Assembly (NCBI GenBank): GCA_030642635.1
Contig: DAOWNK010000002.1
Coordinates: 1-32,054, forward strand
Source of the DNA: Pirellulales bacterium
GTDB lineage: Bacteria; Planctomycetota; Planctomycetia; Pirellulales; Thermoguttaceae
Length of the DNA: 32,054 bases
Reading direction: 5' to 3'
Part shown: piece after piece, positions 8,487 to 17,572 of the stretch
Layout of the letters: the number at the start of each line of letters is the position of its first letter
Numbering within the stretch: position 1 is the first letter of the stretch
Program-made: the position numbers and the translations under genes
The notes under the pieces: model-generated
Database searches by the model: none
What the model saw: the letters and a program-made list of their open reading frames with translations, nothing else
What the model was told of the DNA's origin: nothing

Positions 8487-9379
8487 TGCCCAAGCAAGAA
8501 ATCGCCGAGATTATCAAAAAGGTCCGCCGGATTCAGATCGTGGCCAACCGGGCGGTGAACGACCTGTTCGCCGGCCAGTACAAAAGCGTGTTTCGCGGCC
8601 GCGGCATGGAGTTCAACGAGGTGCGCGAGTACCAGCCGGGCGACGACGTGCGAACGATCGACTGGAACGTGACCGCACGGACCGGAACCGGCACTGCGTT
8701 TATCAAGCGGTTTTGCGAGGAGCGGGAGTTAACCATAATGTTCCTGGTCGACGTTTCGGCATCCGGGGCGTTTGGCTCGGTGGATCGCTCGAAGCTGGAC
8801 ATGGTCGTCGAGGCGGCGGCCACGCTGATGTTCTCCGCACTAAAGAACAACGACAAGGTCGGGCTTATCACCTTTTGCGACGACGTGATCGACTACTTCC
8901 CGCCGCGAAAGGGCAAGTCGCACGTGTTGCACCTGATCCGAGAACTGGTGGCGGTCGAGCCGGTCGCACGCGATACCAACCTTGCCGCCGCGCTGGAGTT
9001 TTTAAGCAGGGTGCAGCGGCGCCGCGCGGTGGTGTTCCTGATAAGCGACTTCCTGGCGGCCGACTCGCAGCACGCCATGGCCGTGTGCAACAAACGGCAC
9101 GACCTGATCGCAATGACGGTCTCCGACCCGCGCGAACACGCCATGCCGGACGTTGGGTTCATTACCTTACAAGACGCCGAGACCGGAGAACTGGTCGAGT
9201 TGGATACCCGGTGCCCGAAGGTCCGCGAATTGTTCAAAAGCCGTGCAGAGAAACGCTCGGAGGGACTATCCGATCGGCTTAAGCGCATAGGGGCCGACGA
9301 GTTGGCCATACGCACCGACGAAGATTACGCAAGCAGCCTGCACCGATTTTTCCGGCTGCGCGAGAAGAGGTTCCGATGA
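8486..9379 (+). CDS. DUF58 domain-containing protein
   Basis: FRGRGMEFNEVREYQPGDDVRTIDWNVTARTG signature; TAATG overlap with moxR. Confidence 0.93.
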   Translation: MPKQEIAEIIKKVRRIQIVANRAVNDLFAGQYKSVFRGRGMEFNEVREYQPGDDVRTIDWNVTARTGTGTAFIKRFCEERELTIMFLVDVSASGAFGSVDRSKLDMVVEAAATLMFSALKNNDKVGLITFCDDVIDYFPPRKGKSHVLHLIRELVAVEPVARDTNLAAALEFLSRVQRRRAVVFLISDFLAADSQHAMAVCNKRHDLIAMTVSDPREHAMPDVGFITLQDAETGELVELDTRCPKVRELFKSRAEKRSEGLSDRLKRIGADELAIRTDEDYASSLHRFFRLREKRFR

Positions 9380-9383
9380 AATA

Positions 9384-9509
9384 GTTGAATTAAGGGCAAC
9401 ATTTGCAACAACACAGTGGCACCGGCGTCCCGCCGGTGTGACGTAACTCAAAGTAATACATATGCTTGTGCACCACCGGCGGGACGCCGGTGCCACTGTT
9501 TAATTCAAC
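9384..9509. repeat. Hairpin element (85-bp core 9414-9498), copy 1
   Basis: CAGTGGCACCGGCGTCCCGCCGGTG...CACCGGCGGGACGCCGGTGCCACTG, with outer GTTGAATTAA/TTAATTCAAC. Confidence 0.9.
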
Positions 9510-9539
9510 GGTATTGTCCCAAGCTCCGATATTTTAACC

Positions 9540-10505
9540 ATGCTTGAAAAACTGCGATTAGCGATTCTTCTAGCGGCCGTGCTGTTTATCACGGCGTGCG
9601 GCCGCACCTCGGACGAATCTTCCGAAGGGCCGGCGGTTGCCCGATCGCACGCCCAGCGCGGGCCGGTGAGCGTAACCGTCGAGGTCACACCGGCCAAGGT
9701 GCTGCTGTCCGACGAGCCGACGTTGACGCTGACAATCGACCACCGGCAGGACGTTACGGTCGAGGAGCCGGTTTTTACCGACGCTATCGGGGATTTCCGT
9801 ATCAGTGAGGTCCGACGCCCGGAACCGCAAATCCGGGACGACCGCCGGATCGTCCGACGAAAGTTTACCTTGGAGCCGACCCGGACCGGCGTCTTGCCGA
9901 TCTGGCCGGTCAGCGTGTCGTTTACAGAGCCGAACGGAGAGGGCGACGGCAAGCAACACACCGTTGAAACCGAGCGGCTTGCCGTTGAGGTCGGATCGGT
10001 AATCGACGGCCCGGTCCACTCGCTCGACGCATTGCGTAAGAAGTCGCCGGCGGTTGAACCGAGCGGTCCACGCCGATGGCCCCTTTGGGCGTCGGCGGCC
10101 GCCGGGGTGCTGATTGCCGCCGGGGTGCTGGCATGGTGGTTACGCAGACGGCGGACGGCGGCAATTGCACCGGCGCCGCTTACGCCCGGGCAGCGTGCAA
10201 TGCTCGAACTGAAAAAACTTTGGGATAGTAAACTGGCCGAGCGGGACGTGAAGCTGTATTACGTCGAGCTTACCGGCATAGTGCGGCGTTACATCGAGAC
10301 GACCACCGGCATCCGTGCCCCGGAGCAGACGACCGAAGAGTTCCTGCACGAGATCAGCCGTTGCGATACGTTTGCAGCCGAGGAAAGCCGGCGGCTGAAA
10401 AATTTCCTGGAAGCGGCCGACCTGGTGAAATTCGCCGCACACAGGCCGCTGTCGGAAGCCGTCGAGGAAAGCTACAAGCGGGCAGAGGCGTTTGTTTCCA
10501 TTTAG
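9540..10505 (+). CDS. Lipoprotein with DUF4381/BatD-like domain
   Basis: LFITACG lipobox; beta-rich N-terminus; single TM followed by WLRRRRTAAI; C-terminal Y.ELTGIVRRYIETTTGIRAPEQTTEEFL. Confidence 0.65.
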   Translation: MLEKLRLAILLAAVLFITACGRTSDESSEGPAVARSHAQRGPVSVTVEVTPAKVLLSDEPTLTLTIDHRQDVTVEEPVFTDAIGDFRISEVRRPEPQIRDDRRIVRRKFTLEPTRTGVLPIWPVSVSFTEPNGEGDGKQHTVETERLAVEVGSVIDGPVHSLDALRKKSPAVEPSGPRRWPLWASAAAGVLIAAGVLAWWLRRRRTAAIAPAPLTPGQRAMLELKKLWDSKLAERDVKLYYVELTGIVRRYIETTTGIRAPEQTTEEFLHEISRCDTFAAEESRRLKNFLEAADLVKFAAHRPLSEAVEESYKRAEAFVSI

Positions 10506-10557
10506 CCGCCGTGCTTGCACCAGTACCGTTGAATTAGTAGTAATATCAAGGAAAACA

Positions 10558-10642
10558 CAGTGGCACCGGCGTCTCGCCGGTGGTGCATAAGTATGAGTAT
10601 TACTTCGAGTTACATCACACCGGCGAGACGCCGGTGCCACTG
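10558..10642. repeat. Hairpin element, copy 2 (inverted relative to copy 1)
   Basis: CAGTGGCACCGGCGTCTCGCCGGTG...CACCGGCGAGACGCCGGTGCCACTG; loop matches the reverse complement of the copy 1 loop. Confidence 0.9.
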
Positions 10643-10682
10643 ATTTGGCAAAAAGTTACTACAAACAGCCAGAGGCAACCGG

Positions 10683-11753
10683 ATGACCGAATTTCGTTTC
10701 CAAGACCCGACGTGGCTGTTGTTGCTCGTGCCGTTGGCATTGCTCGCCTGGACGGCGATAAAGCGGCGGCGCAACGTGGCGGTGCTGTTCTCCAGCGTAG
10801 CTATTCCGCGATCGCTGCCGGAGACCACGTCGCTGCGGCTGAAGCGGCTGCTGCCATGGTTTGGGGTGTTGGGCGTCGGGTTGTTGATCGCCGCATTGGC
10901 CCGGCCGCAACACGGGCGAGAAGAGTTCCGCATACTGACCGAAGGCGTGGCGATTGAAATGTGTATCGACCGATCCGGATCGATGCAGGCGATGGACTTT
11001 CAAATCGACGACGAGCGTGTCAACAGACTGACAGCCGTAAAAGACGTGTTCGACGATTTTGTCGAGGGCAAGGACGGTTTGCCGGGCAGACCGGACGATC
11101 AAATCGGGATCGTCGCATTCGGTGGATACGCAGACGACAAGTGCCCGCTGACGCTGGACCACGGCGCGTTGTTGGAAATAGCAAAGAGCGTCCAAATCGC
11201 CCGACCGATCTATGACAAGCAAGGCCGGATGATCAACCGGCGGTTGCTGGAAGAGGAGCAGCTTACGGCCATCGGCGATGCCGTGGCGATGGCGGTCGAG
11301 CGGCTCGAGCCGGTCAAGGCCGAGAGCAAGGTGATTATATTACTGAGCGACGGCGAGAACACGGCCGGTGCGGTCGATCCAATGGCGGCGGCCAAGGCGG
11401 CCAAGGCGTACGGAGTGAAGATATACACGATCGGGGTCGGCGGCACCGGCACGGCCCCGTTCCCGGCCGTCGATCGGGCAGGCCGAAAGGTGCTCGTCTC
11501 GCAGATGGTCCGGCTCGACGAACAGACGCTCAAGGCAATGGCCGAGGCGACCGGAGGGCGATACTTCAACGCCAAAAACACCAAGTCACTTGAAAAAATC
11601 TACGCCGAGATCGACAAACTGGAAAAGAGCCGCACCGAAGGCCGGCTCTACACCGATTATCGCGAGCTGTACCAGTACCCGATGTTTACCGGGCTGGGGA
11701 TGATGTTGTTTGGAATCATCCTGGCGTCAACAAGGTTTCGTTCGTTACCATGA
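10683..11753 (+). CDS. batA: VWA domain protein, BatA-like
   Basis: IEMCIDRSGSMQAMDF MIDAS; N-terminal TM pair; IILLSDGENTAG. Confidence 0.85.
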   Translation: MTEFRFQDPTWLLLLVPLALLAWTAIKRRRNVAVLFSSVAIPRSLPETTSLRLKRLLPWFGVLGVGLLIAALARPQHGREEFRILTEGVAIEMCIDRSGSMQAMDFQIDDERVNRLTAVKDVFDDFVEGKDGLPGRPDDQIGIVAFGGYADDKCPLTLDHGALLEIAKSVQIARPIYDKQGRMINRRLLEEEQLTAIGDAVAMAVERLEPVKAESKVIILLSDGENTAGAVDPMAAAKAAKAYGVKIYTIGVGGTGTAPFPAVDRAGRKVLVSQMVRLDEQTLKAMAEATGGRYFNAKNTKSLEKIYAEIDKLEKSRTEGRLYTDYRELYQYPMFTGLGMMLFGIILASTRFRSLP

Positions 11754-12787
11754 TCTGGGAAAATCCGAAAATACTGTTATTTTTATGGACCCTGCCGCTT
11801 CTGGCGTGGCTGATGGTCTACGCGCATCGCAAGCGTCTGGCGACCGCACGGCTGTTTGCAGATGAGGCGATGTGCAACAGGCTGATGCCGCACCTTGGCG
11901 GCAGCCGGCCGTGGGTTAAAGGCGCGTTCGTGCTGGCCGCCGTCGGGTGTTTGATAGTAGCCGGCGCCAGGCCGAGGTTCGGCGTATATTTCGAGCGGGT
12001 CGCACAGCGCGGCGTCGATCTGTTCGTGCTGTTAGACGTTTCCAGGTCCATGACCGCCGAGGACGTTGCGCCCAGCAGGCTTGAGCGTGCGAAATCCGAC
12101 ATCCGCGACCTGCTTGAGAAGTTGCCCGGCGATCGGGTCGGGCTGATCGTCTTCGCCGGCAAGCCGGTGGTAAAGGCGCCGCTTACGACCGACCGTGGGT
12201 TTTTCATCAATGTGCTCGATGAAATCGACACCAACAGCGCACCGCGCGGCGGGAGCCTGATCGGCGACGCCGTGCGCAAGGCCATGGAGGCCATGCCGGA
12301 ACGTCGCAACCGCGACCAAGTGCTGGTGCTGATAACCGACGGCGAGGACCAGGATTCGTTTCCGCTGGAGGCGGCAGAACAGGCCGCCCAGCGAGGCATT
12401 AAGATATTCACCGTCGGGCTGGGCGACTCCAAGGAAGGCGCACGTGTGCCGATCCGCGACAAATCCGGCAAGTTGCACTATCTGAAACACAAAGACCAGG
12501 AGGTCTGGTCGAAGATGGACGAGTCGCTGCTGAAACAGATCGCCATGGAGTCCGGCGGAGCGTACATACCCGCCGGCACGCGCTCGTACGATCTTGGCAA
12601 GATATACGAGGACCACCTGGCCAAGTTGGCCCAGGGCGAGATCAATACCCAGCGGCGCCGACGCCACTGCGACCGGTTCCAGGTATTCCTGTGCATGGGA
12701 ATCGTGTTGTTGATGATTAACATGCTGATTCCGGATTACCCGTTTAGCCGCCGTGCTTGCACGGCGCGTTGTGGAGGTGCGGAATAA
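11750..12787 (+). CDS. batB: VWA domain protein, BatB-like
   Basis: DLFVLLDVSRSMTAEDVAPSRLERAK; ATGA overlap with batA. Confidence 0.88.
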   Translation: MIWENPKILLFLWTLPLLAWLMVYAHRKRLATARLFADEAMCNRLMPHLGGSRPWVKGAFVLAAVGCLIVAGARPRFGVYFERVAQRGVDLFVLLDVSRSMTAEDVAPSRLERAKSDIRDLLEKLPGDRVGLIVFAGKPVVKAPLTTDRGFFINVLDEIDTNSAPRGGSLIGDAVRKAMEAMPERRNRDQVLVLITDGEDQDSFPLEAAEQAAQRGIKIFTVGLGDSKEGARVPIRDKSGKLHYLKHKDQEVWSKMDESLLKQIAMESGGAYIPAGTRSYDLGKIYEDHLAKLAQGEINTQRRRRHCDRFQVFLCMGIVLLMINMLIPDYPFSRRACTARCGGAE

Positions 12788-14211
12788 TGAATAAATCACA
12801 TTTAGTTACCACCGTTTTATTGGGTGTATTGACATTTCCGGTCACGTGCCACGGCCGTGTGTCAGAGGACAAGGAAAGTCATGCCCACGCAAGCGTGGGC
12901 ATGGCACCCACCGCACAGCCGGCACACACGCACACGGCGCCCGACAGATACAACCTCGGCTGCCTCGACGTGGAAAAGGCCAAAACACTGTTCGGCGAGA
13001 AACCGGAGGAAGCCGCGCCGGAGGTCCGAAAGGAAGGGATCGAACGAATCGAGTCGGCCCTGGGGCATTTTCGCGAGGCGGTAAACCTTGATGAGAACCA
13101 TGCCGACGCACGCTACAACCTGGAGGCCGTGCGGCTGTGGATACGACACATACAAGACGTGTGGCGCAGGCGTGATCGGCAGGCGATGCGCGATAAAATG
13201 AATCTGGCTGAATACGTCGAGTTGCTCGACCGGGAGCAAACGGCGCTGCGCGGCGCCGTCCGGTCGCTTGCGGCGGAACCCCGTTCGCTAAAACGTCGCC
13301 AGGAAGTGTTCAATACCGAGACTGCCCAGCGATGGCTCGCCGAGGAAATCGAACCGCTGAAGGCGAAGACGCTGGCCTCGATGCACAAGCAGCCGAACGC
13401 CGAAAAGGCAGTCGAGATGCTCGGCGGGCTGGCCGATTGCGCCGGCAAGGCGATGCTCGCTGCCGCCGACGAACTCTGTGAAAACAATACAACCGAGGCA
13501 GCCGACATGCAGGCCGAGGCAGTCGAGCAACTCGACCGGGTCGCCATGGTCGTCTTGCCGTACGTCCCGTTGGTCAAAAGGGCCGTCAATGTGCAGCAGG
13601 GGCTGATTGCACAATCAACCCAACTTGTGGCTGGTGGCCGGGTGGCTGGTGGCAAAGCCGAAGGCGATGCCCCAGCAGTTCCCGCCGATTTGGCCTGGCG
13701 GCAGCGGTTCGTTGCCCGATATGCAGACATGATCGAAGCGAAAGCTCGCCATGGACAACAGGAAGATGCGAAAAAGAAGCAGGAAGCACTGAAAAAGGCG
13801 ATGCAAAAGGCGATTGAACTCTGCCCGAAGGTAAAAACTCTGGCCACCGAGGCCGCAGAACACATCGAAGAGCAACAACCGGCCGACGCACTGCCTAAGC
13901 AACAGGAAGCACTGAAACTGCTCAAGGAAATGCTGCCGGAGGATGAACAAAATAAGCAACAACAGCACCAGGAGAAGAAAGATGAAGACAAAAAGAATCA
14001 AGGCAAACAGGACCAGGATCGAAAGGATTCGGATGGAAAAGATCAGGACAAGACGCAACAACGGCAATCCGGCCGCCCGAAAGACCTTTCACGCCGAGAA
14101 GCCGACGCCGTTCTCAGAAAGGCCCGAATGAGACAGCAAGAACGACGTAAATTAGAAGAGGCGATCATGCAGAAAATCTATCGCCCGGGAAAGGTCGAGA
14201 AGGATTGGTAA
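12787..14211 (+). CDS. BatC-like TPR-containing protein with charged coiled-coil C-terminus
   Basis: Start ATG at 12787 overlapping the batB stop (TAATG); DRYNLGCLDVEKA...HFREAVNLDENHADARYNLEAVRLWI TPR-like. Confidence 0.7.
   Translation: MNKSHLVTTVLLGVLTFPVTCHGRVSEDKESHAHASVGMAPTAQPAHTHTAPDRYNLGCLDVEKAKTLFGEKPEEAAPEVRKEGIERIESALGHFREAVNLDENHADARYNLEAVRLWIRHIQDVWRRRDRQAMRDKMNLAEYVELLDREQTALRGAVRSLAAEPRSLKRRQEVFNTETAQRWLAEEIEPLKAKTLASMHKQPNAEKAVEMLGGLADCAGKAMLAAADELCENNTTEAADMQAEAVEQLDRVAMVVLPYVPLVKRAVNVQQGLIAQSTQLVAGGRVAGGKAEGDAPAVPADLAWRQRFVARYADMIEAKARHGQQEDAKKKQEALKKAMQKAIELCPKVKTLATEAAEHIEEQQPADALPKQQEALKLLKEMLPEDEQNKQQQHQEKKDEDKKNQGKQDQDRKDSDGKDQDKTQQRQSGRPKDLSRREADAVLRKARMRQQERRKLEEAIMQKIYRPGKVEKDW
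12880..12903. repeat. Perfect 11-2-11 palindrome inside the batC-like gene
   Basis: CATGCCCACGC-AA-GCGTGGGCATG. Confidence 0.9.
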
Positions 14212-14234
14212 CACTTTAAGCACGGCATATCGTT

Positions 14235-16139
14235 ATGCGAACCATATTCGTTCCAATCATTATTGTACTGCTCAGCGCCGCGGCGATTCAGGCCGCCGAG
14301 CACAAACCGGAACTGATCGTCGAGATCGGTGCCGAGCAGGTCTACGAAGGCCAGTCGGTGCTGTATCGGGTCACATTGAACCATGTGGAAGACCCCAGCC
14401 CGCCCGAGCTGCCGGGTTTCGATGATTTTGAGGTTGCCCCGCTGGGCAACCGCTCGCTCAACTCCGTTCAGACGACTATTATCAACGGGCGGATCACGAA
14501 GATCGAGCGCCGCGGGATGCAATATGACTACCGCCTAACGCCGCGTCGGGCGGGGCTGCTCGTGATCCCGCAGCCGGTGGCCAAGGTGAACGGAAAGATC
14601 ATCAAAGGACGCTCGGTGGTGCTGAAGGTCGTCGCACCGGAAGAGCAGAACGTTGTATTTATGCAGATTGCGGCCGAGCCGAACCCGGTCTACCCGACGC
14701 AGCCGTTCGCCATAACGCTTCAGATCGACATCAAGGAATTACCGAAACCTTACGCCGACCGCGAGCCGGTCCGCGTGCAATCGACCCCGCCGACGCTGCA
14801 AATTCCCTGGGCAGACGACGACTGGTTGCCGGACGGCATCGAACCGAATCGCAACCTGCAACGATGGCTCGGGCCGCTGGAGAACCGCCGTGGGGTGGGT
14901 TTCAATGTCAACAACCTCGGCCAGCAGGATATCTTCTCGCTGTTCGACCGGCGCCCGTCGGTATTCTGCCCAAGGCCGACGCGAATTACCCGACCGGATA
15001 AAAACGGCGACCAACACGGCTATTGGCGGTACAAGTTCACGCGGAAATTCGTCCCGAAACGGATCGGGCGGTACGAGTTCGGACCGGTTGCACTTAAAGG
15101 CACCTTCGCCACTGAGCTGGACGGCCGCGGTGAACTGCAAGGTGAGCAAATCTATGCAGTTGCACAGCCGATAGAGTTTACAGTTAAAGACGTGCCGGAA
15201 GAAGGCCGGCCGGAGTCGTACATCGGTGCGATCGGCCGCTTTCAACTCAGCGGCGAGTTGTCGCCTAAAAAGGCAAAAGTAGGCGACCCGATGACGTTGA
15301 CGCTTACACTTGTCGGCGAGGGCACACTGGACGACGCCTATCCGCCGGACCTGTCGCTGTGCTGTGATATAGCGGATCGGTTCAAGGTCTACGAGGCCAC
15401 CGAGGAAGGCGGCGGAGATACCAGAAAGTTTACGTATAGCCTCCGGCCGCTTATGGAAGGGATCGAGGAATTTCCGTCCGTGCCGGTTGCGTATTTCGAC
15501 GTGAACTCGGGCAAGTACGTCACGCTGCACACCAAAGCTAAACGGATCGAGGTGGCCAAGGCCGAGCGGCTCTCGGATAACCAGATCGTCGCGTCGCGCG
15601 GCGGACACTCCAACAACGGCCGGCAGATCGAGGTCCGACGCGAAGGCATCTTCGTCAGTGCGACCGATCTGTCGGAACTTCGCGACGAGTCGGTTCGACC
15701 GATCCGCTGGCTTGTCGGCTTGGGCTGCATGGTGGTATCGTACGCCGTGCTGGCCGTGGTTATAACGCTGGTGCGCCGCCGCCGCGGAGACCTCTCCGGA
15801 CGCCGCCGCCGCACTGCAGCGTCCAGGGCACGTCGCCGACTGCACAATGCGACCGTTGAGCTAAAAGCCGGCCGGACGCGCGATGGTGTAGATCACGTCC
15901 GTGCGGCGATTACAGGGCTGGTCGCCGATATGGCCGACCTGCCTCAGGCCGGGCTGACCCCCCGCGACGTCGAACGCCGGCTCCGAGTATCCGGCGTAGA
16001 TGTAGATTTGACGGATCGCATCCGCACGGTGCTGGAGGCGTGCGACGCCGCCAAATACGGGGCGTCGGATGCCACCGTCTCGGAATTGGCGGAAGAAGCC
16101 GGGGTACTATTGAAACCGCTGCTGAAGAAGTTAAAATGA
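14235..16139 (+). CDS. batD: BatD-like protein (BatD/oxygen-tolerance family)
   Basis: Signal peptide, ELIVEIGAEQVYEGQSVLYRVTLN..., C-terminal TM followed by RRRRGDLSGRRRR. Confidence 0.75.
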   Translation: MRTIFVPIIIVLLSAAAIQAAEHKPELIVEIGAEQVYEGQSVLYRVTLNHVEDPSPPELPGFDDFEVAPLGNRSLNSVQTTIINGRITKIERRGMQYDYRLTPRRAGLLVIPQPVAKVNGKIIKGRSVVLKVVAPEEQNVVFMQIAAEPNPVYPTQPFAITLQIDIKELPKPYADREPVRVQSTPPTLQIPWADDDWLPDGIEPNRNLQRWLGPLENRRGVGFNVNNLGQQDIFSLFDRRPSVFCPRPTRITRPDKNGDQHGYWRYKFTRKFVPKRIGRYEFGPVALKGTFATELDGRGELQGEQIYAVAQPIEFTVKDVPEEGRPESYIGAIGRFQLSGELSPKKAKVGDPMTLTLTLVGEGTLDDAYPPDLSLCCDIADRFKVYEATEEGGGDTRKFTYSLRPLMEGIEEFPSVPVAYFDVNSGKYVTLHTKAKRIEVAKAERLSDNQIVASRGGHSNNGRQIEVRREGIFVSATDLSELRDESVRPIRWLVGLGCMVVSYAVLAVVITLVRRRRGDLSGRRRRTAASRARRRLHNATVELKAGRTRDGVDHVRAAITGLVADMADLPQAGLTPRDVERRLRVSGVDVDLTDRIRTVLEACDAAKYGASDATVSELAEEAGVLLKPLLKKLK

Positions 16140-16142
16140 AGT

Positions 16143-16265
16143 CGGGGATGGGGGATGGGGAATCGGGAATAGGAGATCGGGAATGGGGAATCGGGTGTTT
16201 GAACCCCGAACCCCGATACCCGACACCCGAACCCCGAACCCCGATACCCGAATCCCTATTCCCCA
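16143..16265. repeat. GGGGAATC / ACCCCGA tandem-repeat-armed hairpin element
   Basis: GGGGATGGGGAATCGGGAAT... arm, short loop, CCCCGAACCCCGATACCCGA... arm, between batD and the next gene. Confidence 0.85.
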
Positions 16266-16283
16266 TAAAAACAGGTGCCCAAA

Positions 16284-17063
16284 ATGCTCAATCACCACAT
16301 AAAACCCCCAGCGCTTATGGCCCTTGCGGCCGTGTTGCTGCTTGGTGTTGGATGTCAGCGCGACGCCGACATGGAGTTGGTCAACAAGTACCGGGCCGCG
16401 CGGAAGGCATACGACGAAGGCCGCACACCGGATGACTTCATGAAGGCGGCCGCAATGTATCAGGAGATTATCGATAAAGGCGGGCACTCCGGCATTTTGT
16501 TCTACCATCAGGGGAACGCACTGATGCAGGCCGAGTGCACGGGCCGGGCAATCGCCGCATATCGCCTGGCCAAACGCTACAGGCCAAACGATCCGTACGT
16601 GGAAAACAACCTCCGCTACGCCACCGGAAAAAGCAGTGCGGACGATCGCAAGCCGGTTATCAAACACATACTCTTCTGGCAAGACTGGATCAGCTACCCG
16701 ACCAAGTTCCGCATAGCCGCCGCCGCCACGGCCGCAACATTCATACTGAGTCTGCTGGCGATGTTCGTCGGACGAAAACTGTTCACGCGGCTTGCATTCG
16801 CTTGCCTTGTGCTGTCGGCCGTGCTCGTCTTCTCGGTCTGCTACGACTGGTACAGCAACCAGTACATCGTACGCGGCGTGATTATCAGGGATTACGTCGT
16901 TGCGCGCAAAGGCGACGCGGCCAGCTACGAGCCTGCGTTCACCGAACCGCTGGACGAGTGCACAGAATTCCGCATGTTAAAACACCGCAACAACTGGTTC
17001 TTAATCCGGCTGCCCGGCGGACAGGAAGGCTGGATAGAAGATGACGCGGCAGTGTTGTATTGA
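16284..17063 (+). CDS. BatE-like TPR plus SH3-like lipoprotein
   Basis: LLLGVGC lipobox, GHSGILFYHQGNALMQAECTGRAIAAYRLAKRYRPNDPYVENNL TPR, C-terminal SH3-like segment ending GGQEGWIEDDAAVLY. Confidence 0.75.
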   Translation: MLNHHIKPPALMALAAVLLLGVGCQRDADMELVNKYRAARKAYDEGRTPDDFMKAAAMYQEIIDKGGHSGILFYHQGNALMQAECTGRAIAAYRLAKRYRPNDPYVENNLRYATGKSSADDRKPVIKHILFWQDWISYPTKFRIAAAATAATFILSLLAMFVGRKLFTRLAFACLVLSAVLVFSVCYDWYSNQYIVRGVIIRDYVVARKGDAASYEPAFTEPLDECTEFRMLKHRNNWFLIRLPGGQEGWIEDDAAVLY

Positions 17064-17082
17064 AGTAATTTGAACAGGAGAT

Positions 17083-17331
17083 TTGGCGATGACCGCCATG
17101 ACAATTACGAAAGCCGAGGCGAATCTGGTAGAGGCAGTCGAACAGGTGGCCGACGGCGGAGAGCGGGTTACTCTGAAACGGGCCGGTAAGCCAATGGCGG
17201 CAATCGTATCGGTCGATGACCTGGCATTGCTAGAAGCTATCGAGGACGAATTAGATGTGTCCGATGCAAAAAAGGCACGCAGACACCAGAAAAAAATCCC
17301 GTGGAATAACCTAAAGGCAAATACAACTTAA
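17083..17331 (+). CDS. Phd/YefM-type antitoxin
   Basis: MTITKAEANLVEAVEQVADGGERVTLKRAGKPMAAIVSVDDLALLEAIEDE. Confidence 0.85.
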   Translation: MAMTAMTITKAEANLVEAVEQVADGGERVTLKRAGKPMAAIVSVDDLALLEAIEDELDVSDAKKARRHQKKIPWNNLKANTT

Positions 17332-17335
17332 AATC

Positions 17336-17572
17336 ATGCCAACTGTACTCCGAATTGGACCTTTCAGATTCTTCTTTTATGCCGGAGATCGGGATGAACC
17401 ACCACACATACACGTTGAACATGATGACGATGAAGCCAAAATTTGGATCAGTCCGGTTAGACTTCAAAACAGTGTTGGCTTTAGCAGAAAAGAAATCAAC
17501 AAAATACAAAGGCTCGTACAAGAAAACCAAGAATACTTATTGAGAAGCTGGAATGAATACTTTAACGACTGA
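17336..17572 (+). CDS. DUF4160 protein
   Basis: MPTVLRIGPFRFFFYAGDRDEPPHIHVEHDDDEAKIWI. Confidence 0.9.
   Translation: MPTVLRIGPFRFFFYAGDRDEPPHIHVEHDDDEAKIWISPVRLQNSVGFSRKEINKIQRLVQENQEYLLRSWNEYFND

Noticed and set aside
13627-13653. GTGGCTGGTGGC direct repeat in the batC-like gene
   Set aside because: Only two 12-bp copies, in frame, encoding VAGG; too little to claim a separate element.
14739-15845. 368-aa antisense ORF across batD
   Set aside because: High-GC antisense shadow of a gene with clear BatD-like features.
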